This document shows positions 63,878-64,000 of a stretch of DNA of 64,000 nucleotides, one piece after another. The DNA lies in contig JAMKCH010057147.1 of the NCBI GenBank assembly GCA_023653785.1, positions 87,520 to 151,519 of the forward strand, written 5' to 3'. Position 1 is the first letter of the stretch; each line of letters starts with the position of its first letter. The notes beneath the pieces were generated by a model. It was not told the origin of the DNA. It was given only the letters and a program-made list of their open reading frames with translations, and searched no databases. This stretch comes from Ophioderma brevispina (taxonomy: Eukaryota > Echinodermata > Ophiuroidea > Amphilepidida > Ophiodermatidae). Position numbers and translations under genes: made by a program.

Positions 63878-64000
63878 TATGTAGAAAATTATATTTTTTT
63901 TTTTTCGTCTACTGGTATCCGTTCCGGGGGGTACTCAACAAAATGACCAAGGGAACGTGCCGCAAATATGCCAGGCAAACATCTGGTATATCAATTACCC

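Overview
This window is intron-rich, AT-rich metazoan DNA. It is dominated by one gene on the minus strand, an orthologue of TANGO1 (MIA3, the MIA SH3-domain ER export factor), which loads bulky cargo such as collagen into COPII carriers at ER exit sites. The identification rests on a chain of short exons with matching splice phases. Their products reproduce the family architecture in order: a probable end of the luminal SH3 domain, a very long acidic luminal region, a membrane anchor, two cytosolic coiled-coil regions joined by an acidic linker with a conserved KKAH.W / RAAER core, and a proline-rich Sec23-binding tail. Transposon content and exon structure suggest a marine invertebrate, perhaps an echinoderm or another non-vertebrate deuterostome. 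I cannot name the species.

Reading the gene 5' to 3' means going from high to low coordinates: 46.3 kb, SH3-end exon; 45.5-43.6 kb, acidic exon of about 636 codons; 40.9-32.5 kb, a giant exon-like block; 31.6 and 30.5 kb, small phase-1 cassette exons; 29.0-26.5 kb, second acidic exon of 820 codons; 24.7 kb, juxtamembrane luminal exon; 22.5 kb, transmembrane exon; 21.5-16.2 kb, first coiled coil; 15.3-7.3 kb, linker and second coiled coil; 5.6-4.1 kb, end of the coil; 1.2-0.1 kb, proline-rich exons. The C-terminal end lies left of the window. The 5' exons (signal peptide, most of the SH3 domain) were not found and probably lie beyond 64 kb or in sequence I could not resolve.

The most unusual feature is the 8.45-kb block at 32.5-40.9 kb. 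It starts with a good splice acceptor and a TACTAAC branch site, in the phase required by the upstream acidic exon. It encodes about 55 recognisable copies of a 29-residue repeat, each with two cysteines and a Trp-Phe core ([18 protein letters not shown] type), flanked by non-repetitive Cys/Trp-rich sequence. If spliced into TANGO1 it would put a very large disulphide-capable repeat domain into the ER lumen, next to the cargo-binding SH3 domain. I know of no such domain in described TANGO1 proteins. The middle of the array (36.2-38.5 kb) is full of single-base indels that look like assembly errors. The 3' boundary is ambiguous: the in-frame TAA overlaps a donor-like GTAAGG.

The rest is intronic or flanking DNA full of mobile elements: a TTAA-flanked MITE family with another MITE nested in it, a hAT-like MITE with an 8-bp target duplication, an element with hairpin ends (47.25-49.6 kb) with a truncated inverted relative at 53.3-54.0 kb, a tRNA-derived SINE, fold-back elements, several minisatellites, and a compositionally foreign GC-rich non-coding island at 10.0-13.7 kb. 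From about 46.5 to 64 kb I see no convincing protein-coding gene apart from one weak plus-strand first-exon candidate at 50.5 kb.
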